64,000 bases of DNA from Bernardetia sp. MNP-M8 (lineage in GTDB: Bacteria; Bacteroidota; Bacteroidia; Cytophagales; Bernardetiaceae): positions 930,001 through 994,000 of the forward strand of contig NZ_CP147012.1 of the NCBI RefSeq assembly GCF_037126285.1. Reading direction: 5' to 3'. The notes beneath the pieces are model-generated. The model worked only from the letters and a program-made list of their open reading frames with translations. It did not search any database and was not told the DNA's origin. Made by a program: the position numbers and the translations under genes. This document shows positions 34,339 through 44,173 of the stretch, in pieces; position 1 is the first letter of the stretch, and every line of letters starts with the position of its first letter.

Positions 34339-36849
34339 TCACAATTTCCTACTCAAAAACCAAGTCAAAAATACGCCCATTCCAACAACGGTAATCGAAG
34401 ACAAAGGCATCAAAATAGCAGCCACGATAGGCGAAAGTGTTCCACTTACTGCAAAACTAAGTCCGACCAAATTATAACAAAGTGAAATCAAAAGACCAAA
34501 ACGAACTACCCAAATTGTCTGACGAGCATAAAGCATAAATTGGGCAAGTTTTGGTAAGGATTCGGCTCTCAAAATGGCATCACAGGCAGGCGAAAACTGT
34601 TCTTGATTTTCACTAATGGCAATTCCAAAATCAGACTGTTTTAATGCACCTGCATCATTGAGTCCGTCGCCAATCATAAAAATAGATTGAGATTCTTGTT
34701 GATTTTTGGCTTTTAAACTCTTCAAAAATTCTAATTTATCTATTGGTTTTTGATTGAAATGGATGTTTTTTTCTCCAAAAATATCAATGAAACGCATTTT
34801 TTCACGTTCTGTATCTCCAGAAAGCAACGAAAGATTGAAATTCTGTTTTTTGAAGTCTTGCAAGAGACTCAAACTATTTTCTCGCAATGGATTTAAAAGT
34901 TCAAAGTGTCCTTTTACCTCATCATTTTTACTTACAAAGACCATTGATTTTTCATTGTAATCATTTACATGATTTTTTATTCCTACAAAATCAGCATTTC
35001 CAATTTTCCAGTTATCTATATTTTTTCCATTCTGAATTTTGGCTTGTGTTCCTGCTCCTATTTTTTCTTCAAAATCATAAATAATTCCTTCTCCAAACTC
35101 TGAAATGGCTGCATAAATTGCCTTACTAATTGGGTGCAAAGAATAAGAAGCCAAAGCAGCTAAAGCCTGTTTGTCTTCGATAGTTAATTCTTCATTTTTC
35201 TGAATACTTTTCCAAATTGCACTAGGAGTTGAGGTCGTAAGAGTTCCTGTTTTATCAAAAATAAGATGCGCTTTTTGAGAAGCCAACATTTCAATAGAAT
35301 CTGTATTTTTCAAGAAAAACAACTTTTTCGCCAAAATCTGTCTAGCATTTCCAAAAGCAAAAGGCGCATTGAGAGCCAAAGCACACGGACAAGCCACAAT
35401 CAAAACTGAAGTAAAAACATTAATAGCAATCTGCCAACCTTCGGCATACAACCAATACGAAGCACTTCCAAAAGCAACCAACAAAACAAAAATCGTAAAG
35501 TTTCTGCCCCAACGCTGCGTTAAATTTTTTAGAAGTTTTGAGTTGTCTTTATCAAATGTATCACTGTTCCAAAGCTGCATCAAATAACTTTGAGAAACTG
35601 TTTTGAGTAATTTTATACGCAACGGTTCGCCCCATTGCCTTCCTCCTGCATACAAACGCTGCCCTTTTTTGCATTTTACAGGTTCAGATTCACCACTTAC
35701 AAAACTATAATCAATTTGAGCTTTTCCTTCCAAAAGCTCGCCATCAGCAGGAATAAGTTGTCCATTTTTTACAATTACAATATCATTAATTTTTAAATCA
35801 GACAATGAAATTGATTTTGTAGTTTTATTATTCGTATCATTTTCTAGATCATTATTAACTTCCAAAAGAGCAGCCAAAGGAAAATAAGATTGATAATCTC
35901 TTTCAAAAGAAATGCTATCAAAAGTACGACGTTGAAACCATTGTCCAACCAAAAGAAGGAAAATCAAGGCAGCCAAAGAATCCAAATATCCTGCACCTGT
36001 TTGACTTATAATTTCGAAAATACTTCTACCAAAAAGAGCTGTTATTCCTAGCGCAATCGGAATATCAAAATTAAGAGTTTTGTGTTTGAGGGCATAAAAA
36101 GCATCTTTGAAGTAATTAGCACCACTAAAAAGCAAAACTGGAAGTGATAATAAAATATTAAGATACCCAAAAAAACGAGGAAAATCATCTTCTACAATCG
36201 GTAAACCCAAATATTCGGGAAAACTAAGCAACATCAAGTTACCAAAACAAAAACCTGCAACTCCCAAACGAAGCAGAAAATTAGGAGGCAAATTATCCGT
36301 TTTTTTCTTGTTTTTTGACTCTAGTTTTAGGTCTGGCGAATAACCTAATTTTGTCAGATTTTCTACCAAAATACGAAGCGAAATGGTCTTACTATAAAAA
36401 CTAACGCTTGCCTCTCTACGCAAATAATTGACCTTTGAATCTTGCACACCTTCAAATAAATTAGGTAGTTTTTCCAAAAGCCAAACACAAGAAGCGCAAT
36501 GAATTTGAGGTAGTTTGAAGGTAATACGTGTAAAATTTCCGTCTGTAAAATCGACAAGTTGGCGCATCAATTCCTCATTATCCAAATAAGTAAACTGTTC
36601 TGGATTTTCTATAATTGAACTAGGCGCAATTCCTGTTTTTTCAAGATTGTAATAATTATCTAATCCATTTTTTGTCAGAATATCATATACCGTTTGGCAG
36701 CCTGTACAGCAAAAATCATGTTCATCAAACTCAATCGGATTTGAAGGACAATCATCGCCACAATGATAACAAGGCATTTTTTCAGACTTTTTTATTTTTT
36801 TATTTGCCTGTGTATTTTCTTGTATCGGATTTTCTAGTAAAGTTGCCAT
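34339..36849 (-). CDS. ccoI: Heavy-metal P-type ATPase, CcoI/FixI type
   Basis: An 836-residue copper-transporting P1B ATPase. An N-terminal Cys-rich metal-binding module (CYHCGDDC ... CCTGCQTVYDIL, residues ~27-60) precedes one HMA domain (IHCASCVWLLEKL), then eight predicted helices. CPC is in VACPCALALNAP, phosphorylation at DKTGTLT, GDGLNDAGALK in the hinge. The Cys-rich N-terminus followed by HMA is characteristic of CcoI/FixI, which supplies copper to cbb3 cytochrome oxidase. The cco oxidase genes are not in the window, so the specific role is inferred from architecture. Confidence 0.9.
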   Translation of the reverse strand: MATLLENPIQENTQANKKIKKSEKMPCYHCGDDCPSNPIEFDEHDFCCTGCQTVYDILTKNGLDNYYNLEKTGIAPSSIIENPEQFTYLDNEELMRQLVDFTDGNFTRITFKLPQIHCASCVWLLEKLPNLFEGVQDSKVNYLRREASVSFYSKTISLRILVENLTKLGYSPDLKLESKNKKKTDNLPPNFLLRLGVAGFCFGNLMLLSFPEYLGLPIVEDDFPRFFGYLNILLSLPVLLFSGANYFKDAFYALKHKTLNFDIPIALGITALFGRSIFEIISQTGAGYLDSLAALIFLLLVGQWFQRRTFDSISFERDYQSYFPLAALLEVNNDLENDTNNKTTKSISLSDLKINDIVIVKNGQLIPADGELLEGKAQIDYSFVSGESEPVKCKKGQRLYAGGRQWGEPLRIKLLKTVSQSYLMQLWNSDTFDKDNSKLLKNLTQRWGRNFTIFVLLVAFGSASYWLYAEGWQIAINVFTSVLIVACPCALALNAPFAFGNARQILAKKLFFLKNTDSIEMLASQKAHLIFDKTGTLTTSTPSAIWKSIQKNEELTIEDKQALAALASYSLHPISKAIYAAISEFGEGIIYDFEEKIGAGTQAKIQNGKNIDNWKIGNADFVGIKNHVNDYNEKSMVFVSKNDEVKGHFELLNPLRENSLSLLQDFKKQNFNLSLLSGDTEREKMRFIDIFGEKNIHFNQKPIDKLEFLKSLKAKNQQESQSIFMIGDGLNDAGALKQSDFGIAISENQEQFSPACDAILRAESLPKLAQFMLYARQTIWVVRFGLLISLCYNLVGLSFAVSGTLSPIVAAILMPLSSITVVGMGVFLTWFLSRKL

Positions 36850-37199
36850 AATTGGTAGAGATATATTTTGATTTTACTCTACAAAATTACTCTTAAAAAA
36901 GGGCTTAAAAAATGAAGTTTATCAGCTTTTTGGGTGGTTTTTAGTTGGTTTTGAGAGTATTTCCAAACCAAATAGTAACTATACCGTTTTGTAAGAATAT
37001 TTTATATTACCTAATTTTAGGTTACAAATAATCTAATATACCCTACTATTTCTATTTTTGTACCTCAACGACGGCTTCATTTGAGCCTCGTTGACGGTTT
37101 AAAAGTAGAGCTAACTAACCGTCGTTGAGGTTCAAATGAAGCTGTCAACGAGGGTTAAAAAAATAGTTGAGTAACCTATAATTAACTCAAAATAAACAC
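36850..37199. other. Divergent spacer upstream of pyrC
   Basis: Contains a TATTTTTG -7 element at 37053-37060 on the plus strand, immediately followed by the inverted repeat at 37062-37156. The rest is AT-rich with no ORF. Confidence 0.5.
37062..37156. repeat. Nested inverted repeat upstream of pyrC
   Basis: ACCTCAACGACGG (37062-37074) is the exact reverse complement of CCGTCGTTGAGGT (37119-37131). GCTTCATTTGA and TCAAATGAAGC also pair, as do CCTCGTTGAC and GTCAACGAGG. Because each half contains both versions of the short arm, alternative pairings are possible. It lies in the probable pyrC leader, ending 43 nt before the start codon. Confidence 0.75.
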
Positions 37200-38543
37200 A
37201 TGAAAAAATCCATTTTAATCCTAAACGCCAAGCTCATCAACGAAGGAAAAATCGAAGAAAAAGATATTTTTATAGAAAATGGAAGATTTAGCCGTATCGA
37301 AAATGATTTATCTAATCTAAAAGCTGATACAGTTATTGATGCAAAAGGACAATATGCAATGGCAGGCGTTATTGACGACCAAGTGCATTTCAGAGAACCG
37401 GGGCTTACACAAAAAGCACAAATTTATACAGAATCAAAAGCAGCTGTTGCAGGGGGAACAACTACTTTTATGGAGATGCCCAATACAAAACCTCAAGCCT
37501 TGACACAAAAATTATTAGCTGATAAATATGAAATTGGTGCAAAAGATTCTATTGCCAATTATTCGTTTTTTATGGGCGTTTCGAATGAAAATTTGGAAGA
37601 AGTTTTGAAGACAGATAAAAATAATGTGTGTGGTCTGAAAATATTTATGGGTTCTTCTACTGGTGATATGCTCGTCGATGATAGACAGGTTTTGGAAACT
37701 ATTTTTAGTCAAACAGATATGCTTATTGCTACGCATTGCGAAGACGAAGCAACTGTAAAAGAAAATGAAAGATTAGCAAAAGCAGAATATGGTGATGATG
37801 TTCCGATGCGTTTGCACCCAGAAATTAGAAGTGTAGAAGCCTGTTATAAGTCGTCTAGTTTGGCAGTAGAATTAGCCAAAAAATACAATACTCGTTTGCA
37901 TATTTTGCATATCTCAACAGCAAAAGAATTAGATTTATTTACTAATAAAATTCCTTTAGCAGAAAAACGAATTACAGCAGAAGTTTGTGTTCATCATCTT
38001 TGGTTTGATGCTGTAGATTATGAAAAATTAGGTTCTCAAGTAAAATGTAATCCTGCTGTAAAAGAAGCTCAAAATAAAGATGCACTTTGGAAAGGACTTT
38101 TAGATGACCGTTTGGATATTATTGCAACCGACCACGCACCCCACACATGGGAAGAAAAACAGGGAAATTATTGGACTGCTCCATCTGGAGTGCCTTTGGT
38201 TCAACATTCTCTTTTGATGCTCTTGGAAGCCTACAAACAACACAAAATTTCTTTAGAAAAAATAGCTGAAAAAATGGCTCATGCGCCTGCAATTTGTTTT
38301 CAGATAAAAGAGAGAGGTTTTGTAAGAGAAGGTTATTTTGCTGACTTGGTTCTTTTTGATTTGGAAAAAGCAACTGTTGTAACAAAAGAAAACTTAGAAT
38401 ATAAATGTAAGTGGTCGCCTTTTGAAGGAAATACGTTTGATTCTCAGATTACACATACAATTGTTTCGGGACATTTGGCATATCAAAATGGAGAATTTGA
38501 TGAGAGTGAGAAAGGAATGAGAATTAGTTTTGATAGAAACTAG
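37200..38543 (+). CDS. pyrC: Dihydroorotase
   Basis: A 447-residue amidohydrolase of pyrimidine synthesis that cyclises carbamoyl-aspartate. Motifs: GVIDDQVHFREPGLTQKA, TTFMEMPNTKPQ, GLKIFMGSSTGDM (candidate carboxylated Lys), IATHCEDE, LHILHIST and DIIATDHAPHT. The usual HxH of the metal site reads Q-V-H here. I recall this substitution in Bacteroidota homologues, so it probably reflects a lineage-specific metal site rather than loss of function. The leader carries a long inverted repeat. Confidence 0.93.
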   Translation: MKKSILILNAKLINEGKIEEKDIFIENGRFSRIENDLSNLKADTVIDAKGQYAMAGVIDDQVHFREPGLTQKAQIYTESKAAVAGGTTTFMEMPNTKPQALTQKLLADKYEIGAKDSIANYSFFMGVSNENLEEVLKTDKNNVCGLKIFMGSSTGDMLVDDRQVLETIFSQTDMLIATHCEDEATVKENERLAKAEYGDDVPMRLHPEIRSVEACYKSSSLAVELAKKYNTRLHILHISTAKELDLFTNKIPLAEKRITAEVCVHHLWFDAVDYEKLGSQVKCNPAVKEAQNKDALWKGLLDDRLDIIATDHAPHTWEEKQGNYWTAPSGVPLVQHSLLMLLEAYKQHKISLEKIAEKMAHAPAICFQIKERGFVREGYFADLVLFDLEKATVVTKENLEYKCKWSPFEGNTFDSQITHTIVSGHLAYQNGEFDESEKGMRISFDRN

Positions 38544-38589
38544 AAAGTCATCAGTTAATTTCAGTTATATTGACTTTTAATCTAAAACC

Positions 38590-38622
38590 AAAAAGGAATT
38601 TGATTTATTAAGTTCCTTTTTT
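38590..38622 (+). terminator. Rho-independent terminator after pyrC
   Basis: AAAAAGGAA pairs with TTCCTTTTT around a 14-base loop, with a T-run, 47 nt after the stop. Confidence 0.8.
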
Positions 38623-38681
38623 GTTGTATAAAACAAAAAAATCTTTAAATTGAACGACTATCAAATTTACAGAAGTTGCTC

Positions 38682-40700
38682 ATGAACACTAAATTCACAA
38701 ATAAATTATTTCTTGCATTTTTATTTTGTTTAACTCAAAACTCCCTTTTTGCTCAACAAATATCAGACTCTCTAAATTATGAACGTTATAAATTTGCCTT
38801 AGAAGAATTAGAACAGGATTCGACAGATAATTTGATTACACTTGCCACTCAAACTACACTTCGCTTACGGGATGCGCCTAGTGTTGTAAGTGTGATTACT
38901 CGTGCTGATATTGAGGCAATGAATGCAAGAGATTTATCGGATATTTTGCGTCATATTCAAGGTTTTGATTTTGGTGTTGATGTAAATGGTGTTGTAGGAA
39001 TAGGCTTACGTGGAAATTGGGCACATGAAGGCAAAATTTTATTAATGATTGATGGATTAGAAATGAATGAACTTATGTATGGAACTACACAATTAGGTAA
39101 TCATTTCCCACCTTCTCTAATTGAACGTATTGAAGTTATTCGTGGTGCTGGTTCGGCTATTTATGGAGGTTTTGCAGAATATGGAGTTATCAATATTGTT
39201 ACAAGAGGAAGTGAAAACTTGAATGGTTTGCAGATTAGTAATACATTAGGAAAAGTAAAAAATAATAATGATAGAAATAGCCCACTTCGTCAAAATCTCA
39301 CAGCTTCTTTAGGGCGTTCTTCTATTAATTGGAAAGCATGGGGAAGTATTTTTAAAGGAAGTACACTAAGAAGTAATCAGTTTTTTATAGATGGTTTAGG
39401 TAATAAAGTTGATATGAGTGAAAACTCTCTCATCGAAACTTTTACTGCTCAAGTAGGAATTAAGTATAAACAATTAGAAATAAGAGGCATTTGGGATGAT
39501 TACAGAAATAATACAAAAATAGGATTTGCTTATGAAGCTCCCAATAGATTTCAACGTATATTTCAAACAGGAATTATAGATGCAAAGTATATAATAAAAG
39601 TAAATGAAAAACTGACTATTACTCCTCGTATTTCCTACACCTTTTCTCGTCCTTGGGCTTTTCTGAGTAGAGATACTGTTTATTCAGGTGTATTTTCAAG
39701 AGAGTATACTCAGCGTTTTCGTTCTAATCTAATAGGAAATTATCGTCCTAGCTCAAATCTAATTTTCACTTTAGGAAGTGAGTTTTGGTATGATGCAGCG
39801 TATGATGACGTTATTTTTTTTAATGAAAAAAATTATATTGAATTTAATAATGTTGCTTTTTTTAGTCAGATTTTATGGAAAACAAAACTAGTAAATATTA
39901 CAGCAGGAGCTAGATATGATAATCATAGTTTTTATCCTTCTACTTTTGTTCCTCGTTTTGGACTTACTAAGTCATGGAAAAAACTGCATTTAAAACTCTT
40001 ATATAGCAATGCTTTTCGTGCGCCAAGTGTGCAAAATATCAATTTGAGTATCAATCAAAGCATAAAACCTGAGCGTACTACAGTTCTAGAATCTGAAATT
40101 GGATATATTTTCTCCCCTAATTTTTCAACAACACTTAATTTTTATGATATTACTACCAAAGACCCAATTATTTATTTTGTAGAAAGTAATACAATAGAAG
40201 GTTATAATAATGAAAAAGAAACTGGAACACGAGGGGCAGAATTAGAACTTCGTTATAAAGGGAAAAAAGGTTTTGTAGAAGTAACTTACTCCTATTATAC
40301 AGCTGCAGGAAAAACAGTAGTGAATACCTCTGCTGTAAGTGAAGATAAAAATCAACTTTTAGGACTTGCACCTCAAAAATTTTCTATTTGGGCAAATCAT
40401 TCTATTTACAAAAATCTAAAGCTCAATACTTCTTTAGTTTGGCTGAGTAGTCGTTATGCGTATAATTCTGAAACTCAAGATGGAGAACTACTTTTGAAAA
40501 AATTTGATTCAAATACACTTTTCAATATTTCGTTTATGTATAAAGATTTTTTGAGAAGTGGAATTAATGTTTCTATAGGGATTCAAGATTTATTCAATCA
40601 ATCGCCTCCTTTTATGCAGCCTTATGATGGCGCACATACCCCTTTACCAAATCTTTCAAGAGAGTTTATTTTCAAAATTAATTATGATGTAAATTGGTAG
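38682..40700 (+). CDS. TonB-dependent outer-membrane receptor
   Basis: A ~672-residue receptor with a signal peptide (cleavage near SLFAQQ). The plug domain is at about residues 50-170 (RDAPSVVSVITRADIEAMNA, DILRHIQGFDFG, LLMIDG, IERIEVIRGAGSAIYGG, GVINIVTRG). A 22-strand-type barrel follows (FRAPSVQNINLS, GIQDLFNQSPP) and the chain ends in ...NYDVNW, an aromatic C-terminus. No carboxypeptidase-like N-terminal domain and no SusD partner, so it resembles a siderophore, cobalamin or metal receptor rather than a SusC glycan importer. The substrate cannot be read. ATG 38682 preferred over TTG 38676. Confidence 0.92.
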   Translation: MNTKFTNKLFLAFLFCLTQNSLFAQQISDSLNYERYKFALEELEQDSTDNLITLATQTTLRLRDAPSVVSVITRADIEAMNARDLSDILRHIQGFDFGVDVNGVVGIGLRGNWAHEGKILLMIDGLEMNELMYGTTQLGNHFPPSLIERIEVIRGAGSAIYGGFAEYGVINIVTRGSENLNGLQISNTLGKVKNNNDRNSPLRQNLTASLGRSSINWKAWGSIFKGSTLRSNQFFIDGLGNKVDMSENSLIETFTAQVGIKYKQLEIRGIWDDYRNNTKIGFAYEAPNRFQRIFQTGIIDAKYIIKVNEKLTITPRISYTFSRPWAFLSRDTVYSGVFSREYTQRFRSNLIGNYRPSSNLIFTLGSEFWYDAAYDDVIFFNEKNYIEFNNVAFFSQILWKTKLVNITAGARYDNHSFYPSTFVPRFGLTKSWKKLHLKLLYSNAFRAPSVQNINLSINQSIKPERTTVLESEIGYIFSPNFSTTLNFYDITTKDPIIYFVESNTIEGYNNEKETGTRGAELELRYKGKKGFVEVTYSYYTAAGKTVVNTSAVSEDKNQLLGLAPQKFSIWANHSIYKNLKLNTSLVWLSSRYAYNSETQDGELLLKKFDSNTLFNISFMYKDFLRSGINVSIGIQDLFNQSPPFMQPYDGAHTPLPNLSREFIFKINYDVNW

Positions 40701-41061
40701 TTTTTGCAGTTACCAGTAAGTAGTAATCAGTTACCAGTTTTATCATTTATAGAAAAAACACCTTTCCTTTTCCTAAAATATCCAGAATTATATAAAAAAT
40801 GTCTCTTCCGACTTTTTAGCGAAACATTGTGTGTTCAGTTCCTCAGAACTGAAAAAAACGCTTCCTCAGAAGCGTGATATTGCTTAAATCACGCTTCTGA
40901 GGAAGCCTTTCGTTCGTTTTTGAGAACGGTGTAACCCTCAGCGAAGCTAAAACGAACGCACACCCTTTTATAATTTCGCTAAATTGTCGGAAGAGCCTAA
41001 AAAATAAATAATGGATTTTTTTATAACTAATAATTAAACACTAGACATTAATCACTAAAAA
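40701..41061. other. Intergenic region between the TonB receptor and AsmA-like genes
   Basis: Holds the compound inverted repeat at 40801-40996. Repeated words such as CAGTTACCAGTAAGTAGTAATCAGTTACCAG-like segments occur just after the receptor stop. There is no ORF. Confidence 0.5.
40801..40996. mobile_element. MITE-like compound inverted-repeat element
   Basis: Outer arms CTCTTCCGACTTTTTAGCGA (from 40803) and TTCGCTAAATTGTCGGAAGA (40975-40994) form an imperfect ~22-bp terminal inverted repeat. Inside are three more hairpins: TTCAGTT/AACTGAA at 40834-40853, an 18-bp perfect stem at 40861-40878/40888-40905, and CGTTCGTTTT/AAAACGAACG at 40911-40920/40949-40958. The size (196 bp), the terminal repeats and the lack of coding suggest a non-autonomous element or a structured RNA. 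A partial relative of one arm is at 62071, and of an internal hairpin at 54706. Confidence 0.55.
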
Positions 41062-44040
41062 TTACTTCTTCTTCCCAAAACCTCCCAAACCTTTTAGTTT
41101 GTTTTTGAGGTCTTCTTTTGCTTTTTCTATTGGATTTGTTGTCTTGCTAGAATCAGCTTTTGTAGATTTAGTAGAATCAGTCTTTGAATCATTTTTGTTT
41201 CCAAAGAAATCATTTAATAACTCTTTTCCTGTTTTGGTAGCTTCTTCTTTGAGTGTTTGAGTTACCTTAGATTTGATTTGAGATTTAATAGCCGAATTGT
41301 CCATGGCTACACTTGGACTATTGTATGTTCCTCCAATATTGAAAAACAAAGGAATAGTAGAGTTTTCAATATCTTCTGGTTTGATATTTACCAATCCACT
41401 TACTAATGAAAGAGCTTCTTCTTTTGGAACATCTACTTTTAAGTGAAAATCAAGTCCTCCATCTAATGCTGTTGTTCCTCCAATAGTAGATTTATACCCT
41501 GCAAAGCTCAAATCGAAAGGTTGAATTTTCATTTTTCCATCTTCAATTTTGGTTTGCATCACTACATCTTTTAAACGACTATTTTTGAGTTTTGGCATAT
41601 TTGCAACAGCAGCTAATTTGTTGATAGAAGGATTATCTTTCATCATTGCATCAACAATTTTCATCATTCCACCTCCTGAAAGTGTTGCCATATCTGGCAT
41701 CATATCCGATTTTAAAAGTCCTGTGATATTGAAGTTATTAAGAGAGAATTTTCCATCCAAACTTTCTGCTAAAGGAGCAAAGGCTTTTGCTGTAGAAAAA
41801 GTTTTGAATGCTTCTCCAATATTTGCCTCAATAATATCCAAATCAAAAGAGAAAATAGGACGAGCCAAATCTTTACTACTATAAAGTCCACTTGTTCTGA
41901 ATTTTCCTCCAACAGCATCAAAAGTAAGGTTATCCATTCTGACTTCGCCATCTTTTACACGCACCAAACCACGCATATTATTGAGAGCCATATTATCATA
42001 CAAAACTTTTTGAATAGTTGCATTGAATGTAAAATCAATATCTTTTGGCACTTCTACTACGCCTGTTTCATCTTCAACAGTTGTTGGGTCATCTGTTTCT
42101 GTCATCCATTCATCAACATTAAATTGATTTGAAGTAAGATTCATATTTCCACGAATTATAGGCGTTCCTTCTTGAAAACCTGCCATAGCAAGCGCATAAG
42201 CAATATAGTTTGAAAGTCCACCTGTAAGAGCAATATCACTTTTCCCTAAAAATCCTTGAAAAGAATCCAAAATCATTTGTTGAGGCGTAAAACTCACTTT
42301 TGCATTTGTGATTTTCATTCCTTGTGGCAAATCTACACTTGTAAATACCAAATTCTGTACAGACAAATCTCCACTTGTCGGAAGTTGATCATATTTTTCA
42401 GCATCTAAAGCAGCCGTTGAGCCTTTTGTTTCGATATCGGCTTTTATTAAACCTGTAACAGTCATATCTTCTAAAGGGACAATTTTAGTAATTGTAGCCA
42501 AATCTAATTCACCTTTTATCATCAAATCATAAACAAGATTTTCAACTCCTTCTGTATGTCCACTAACTGAAAAAGGTTTTCCTTCTACTTGCATTGTGAT
42601 TTTTTCTAAATCGACACGCATATTTTCCATTTGTCCAGTTGTGTTTTTGGCGTGTGCTTCTACTTCAAGATTTTCAATCGGAATCGGATAAGCAAGTGAT
42701 TTGACATATCCATTTTTCAATGTCATATCTGCATCAATGGTAGGAATACGGTTTTGAGCTTCATCATAAACTCCTTTTGCAAGTAATTTTAGATTATACA
42801 AACCTTTTATTTCTAAGCTGTCCATTGGATAAATTTCTGCCAGCTCAGCAAGATTTACTGTTGCATTTATGTTTGCATCAATATCATATTTTTCTAATCC
42901 TTGAAGTCTAACTTTTCCATTAATTGGGTTTTTGCCCAAATTCATTCCAAATGTTTTTATATCAATAACTGTATTATTCAAATTTGCAGTAGTGTTTACA
43001 ACCTGCATATCAACATTTACATTTTCTACTGCCGTTGGAAGTTCTGGGTATTTGAAATACCCATCTTTTATCAAAAGTGAAATATCAAACTCTGGGTATA
43101 ATTCTTTCTCTGAATTAAATTCTCCTTTTGTCATTCCTTTAAAAACAAACTCTCCTTTTGCTTCCAAACCTTCATAATCTTTCAAAAATACAGGAGGAAT
43201 CAGAGAAAGCAAACTTTTAAAGTTTGTTTCAGGAGTAGAAAAATTCAAATCCATCAGAATAGAAGCCGTATTTTCAGGCATACTTAACCATCCATCCATT
43301 TTCAAAGGCAAATCATTTACTTTAAATTCATTTTCTTTGAAAGTAAACTTCATGTTTTTCATATCCATTTCAAGCGTTGCATCAGCTGAAACAGGTCTGT
43401 GAGCAATATAAGCCACATTTTCAAAATTGATATACAAATCATTGATTGTCGTATTTGTACTCAAATCATACTTATCAGTTGTAATATTTCCACTTCCTGT
43501 GTGATTTAAGCCTTCAATAATAGCAATCATTTTCAAGGTATCGTCTTGGTAACGGATTCTTCCATCACTAATATTCCATTTTTCTAATCCAATTTCGAAG
43601 GCTGCTGTATCTGCTGTTGTGGTTTCTTCGGTTGATGTGCCTTCATAAATATCATAGCTTGCACGTCCATCTTTCAAAACATGGACATTCACAAGAGGTT
43701 TGTCTGCATAAATACTATGAATCTCAACTTTATCTTTAAAGACTGACATAAAATTAAGTGCAATCTCAAAATTATTGGCTGCCAAAAGAGTATCTCCTTC
43801 AAAAGGCGCACGATTGATAACACTAATATTTTCTAATTGCACGGTCAGTTTTGGAAAATGACGCAAGATAGAAATGTCAAAATCTCCAAATTTCACATCT
43901 GCCAACACCTGCTCACTAGCAACTTTCTCTACTTTTGCTTTGAGTTGGTCTTTAAAAAGCACAGGAATAAGAAAAATCGCTCCTACTAGCAAAACTAATA
44001 GAACAATTATGGCAATGGATATTTTTTTTACTATTTTCAT
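41062..44040 (-). CDS. AsmA-family protein
   Basis: A 992-residue protein with an N-terminal membrane helix (about residues 5-28). It is followed by AsmA-like beta-sheet repeats (FGDFDISILRHFPKLTVQLENISV near the start, and a C-terminal DUF3971/AsmA-like part with KMKIQPFDLSFAGYKSTIGG, GLDFHLKVDVP). The tail (~945-992) is Lys/Ser-rich. AsmA/TamB-type proteins bridge the periplasm and are linked to lipid transport to the outer membrane. No C-terminal outer-membrane motif is evident. The dispersed hairpin lies 14 nt before its start. Confidence 0.85.
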   Translation of the reverse strand: MKIVKKISIAIIVLLVLLVGAIFLIPVLFKDQLKAKVEKVASEQVLADVKFGDFDISILRHFPKLTVQLENISVINRAPFEGDTLLAANNFEIALNFMSVFKDKVEIHSIYADKPLVNVHVLKDGRASYDIYEGTSTEETTTADTAAFEIGLEKWNISDGRIRYQDDTLKMIAIIEGLNHTGSGNITTDKYDLSTNTTINDLYINFENVAYIAHRPVSADATLEMDMKNMKFTFKENEFKVNDLPLKMDGWLSMPENTASILMDLNFSTPETNFKSLLSLIPPVFLKDYEGLEAKGEFVFKGMTKGEFNSEKELYPEFDISLLIKDGYFKYPELPTAVENVNVDMQVVNTTANLNNTVIDIKTFGMNLGKNPINGKVRLQGLEKYDIDANINATVNLAELAEIYPMDSLEIKGLYNLKLLAKGVYDEAQNRIPTIDADMTLKNGYVKSLAYPIPIENLEVEAHAKNTTGQMENMRVDLEKITMQVEGKPFSVSGHTEGVENLVYDLMIKGELDLATITKIVPLEDMTVTGLIKADIETKGSTAALDAEKYDQLPTSGDLSVQNLVFTSVDLPQGMKITNAKVSFTPQQMILDSFQGFLGKSDIALTGGLSNYIAYALAMAGFQEGTPIIRGNMNLTSNQFNVDEWMTETDDPTTVEDETGVVEVPKDIDFTFNATIQKVLYDNMALNNMRGLVRVKDGEVRMDNLTFDAVGGKFRTSGLYSSKDLARPIFSFDLDIIEANIGEAFKTFSTAKAFAPLAESLDGKFSLNNFNITGLLKSDMMPDMATLSGGGMMKIVDAMMKDNPSINKLAAVANMPKLKNSRLKDVVMQTKIEDGKMKIQPFDLSFAGYKSTIGGTTALDGGLDFHLKVDVPKEEALSLVSGLVNIKPEDIENSTIPLFFNIGGTYNSPSVAMDNSAIKSQIKSKVTQTLKEEATKTGKELLNDFFGNKNDSKTDSTKSTKADSSKTTNPIEKAKEDLKNKLKGLGGFGKKK

Positions 44041-44054
44041 ATTTATTTGATTAT

Positions 44055-44085
44055 GGTGTTGTTAGTAAAGCCACCAACAACGGCT
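44055..44085 (-). repeat. Dispersed GTTGTTGG hairpin, copy 6 (5' of the AsmA-like gene)
   Basis: On the minus strand AGCCGTTGTTGGTGGC, TTT, then ACTAACAACACC. It ends 14 nt before the start at 44040, in sense orientation. Confidence 0.65.
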
Positions 44086-44173
44086 ATTATATTTACAGAA
44101 AAAATATAGAATTTTAGTCGAAAGATAATCTAAAGTTAAGAAAAAAGATAGTGAAATTTATTTAAACTTCAAT

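Noticed and set aside
37062-37156. The CTCAACGAC repeat as a CRISPR fragment
   Set aside because: There are only two units in opposite orientation, no regular spacers and no cas genes.
41062-44040. Several plus-strand frames over the AsmA-like gene
   Set aside because: They are antisense shadows of the 992-residue frame, with no start context and hydrophobic low-complexity translations.
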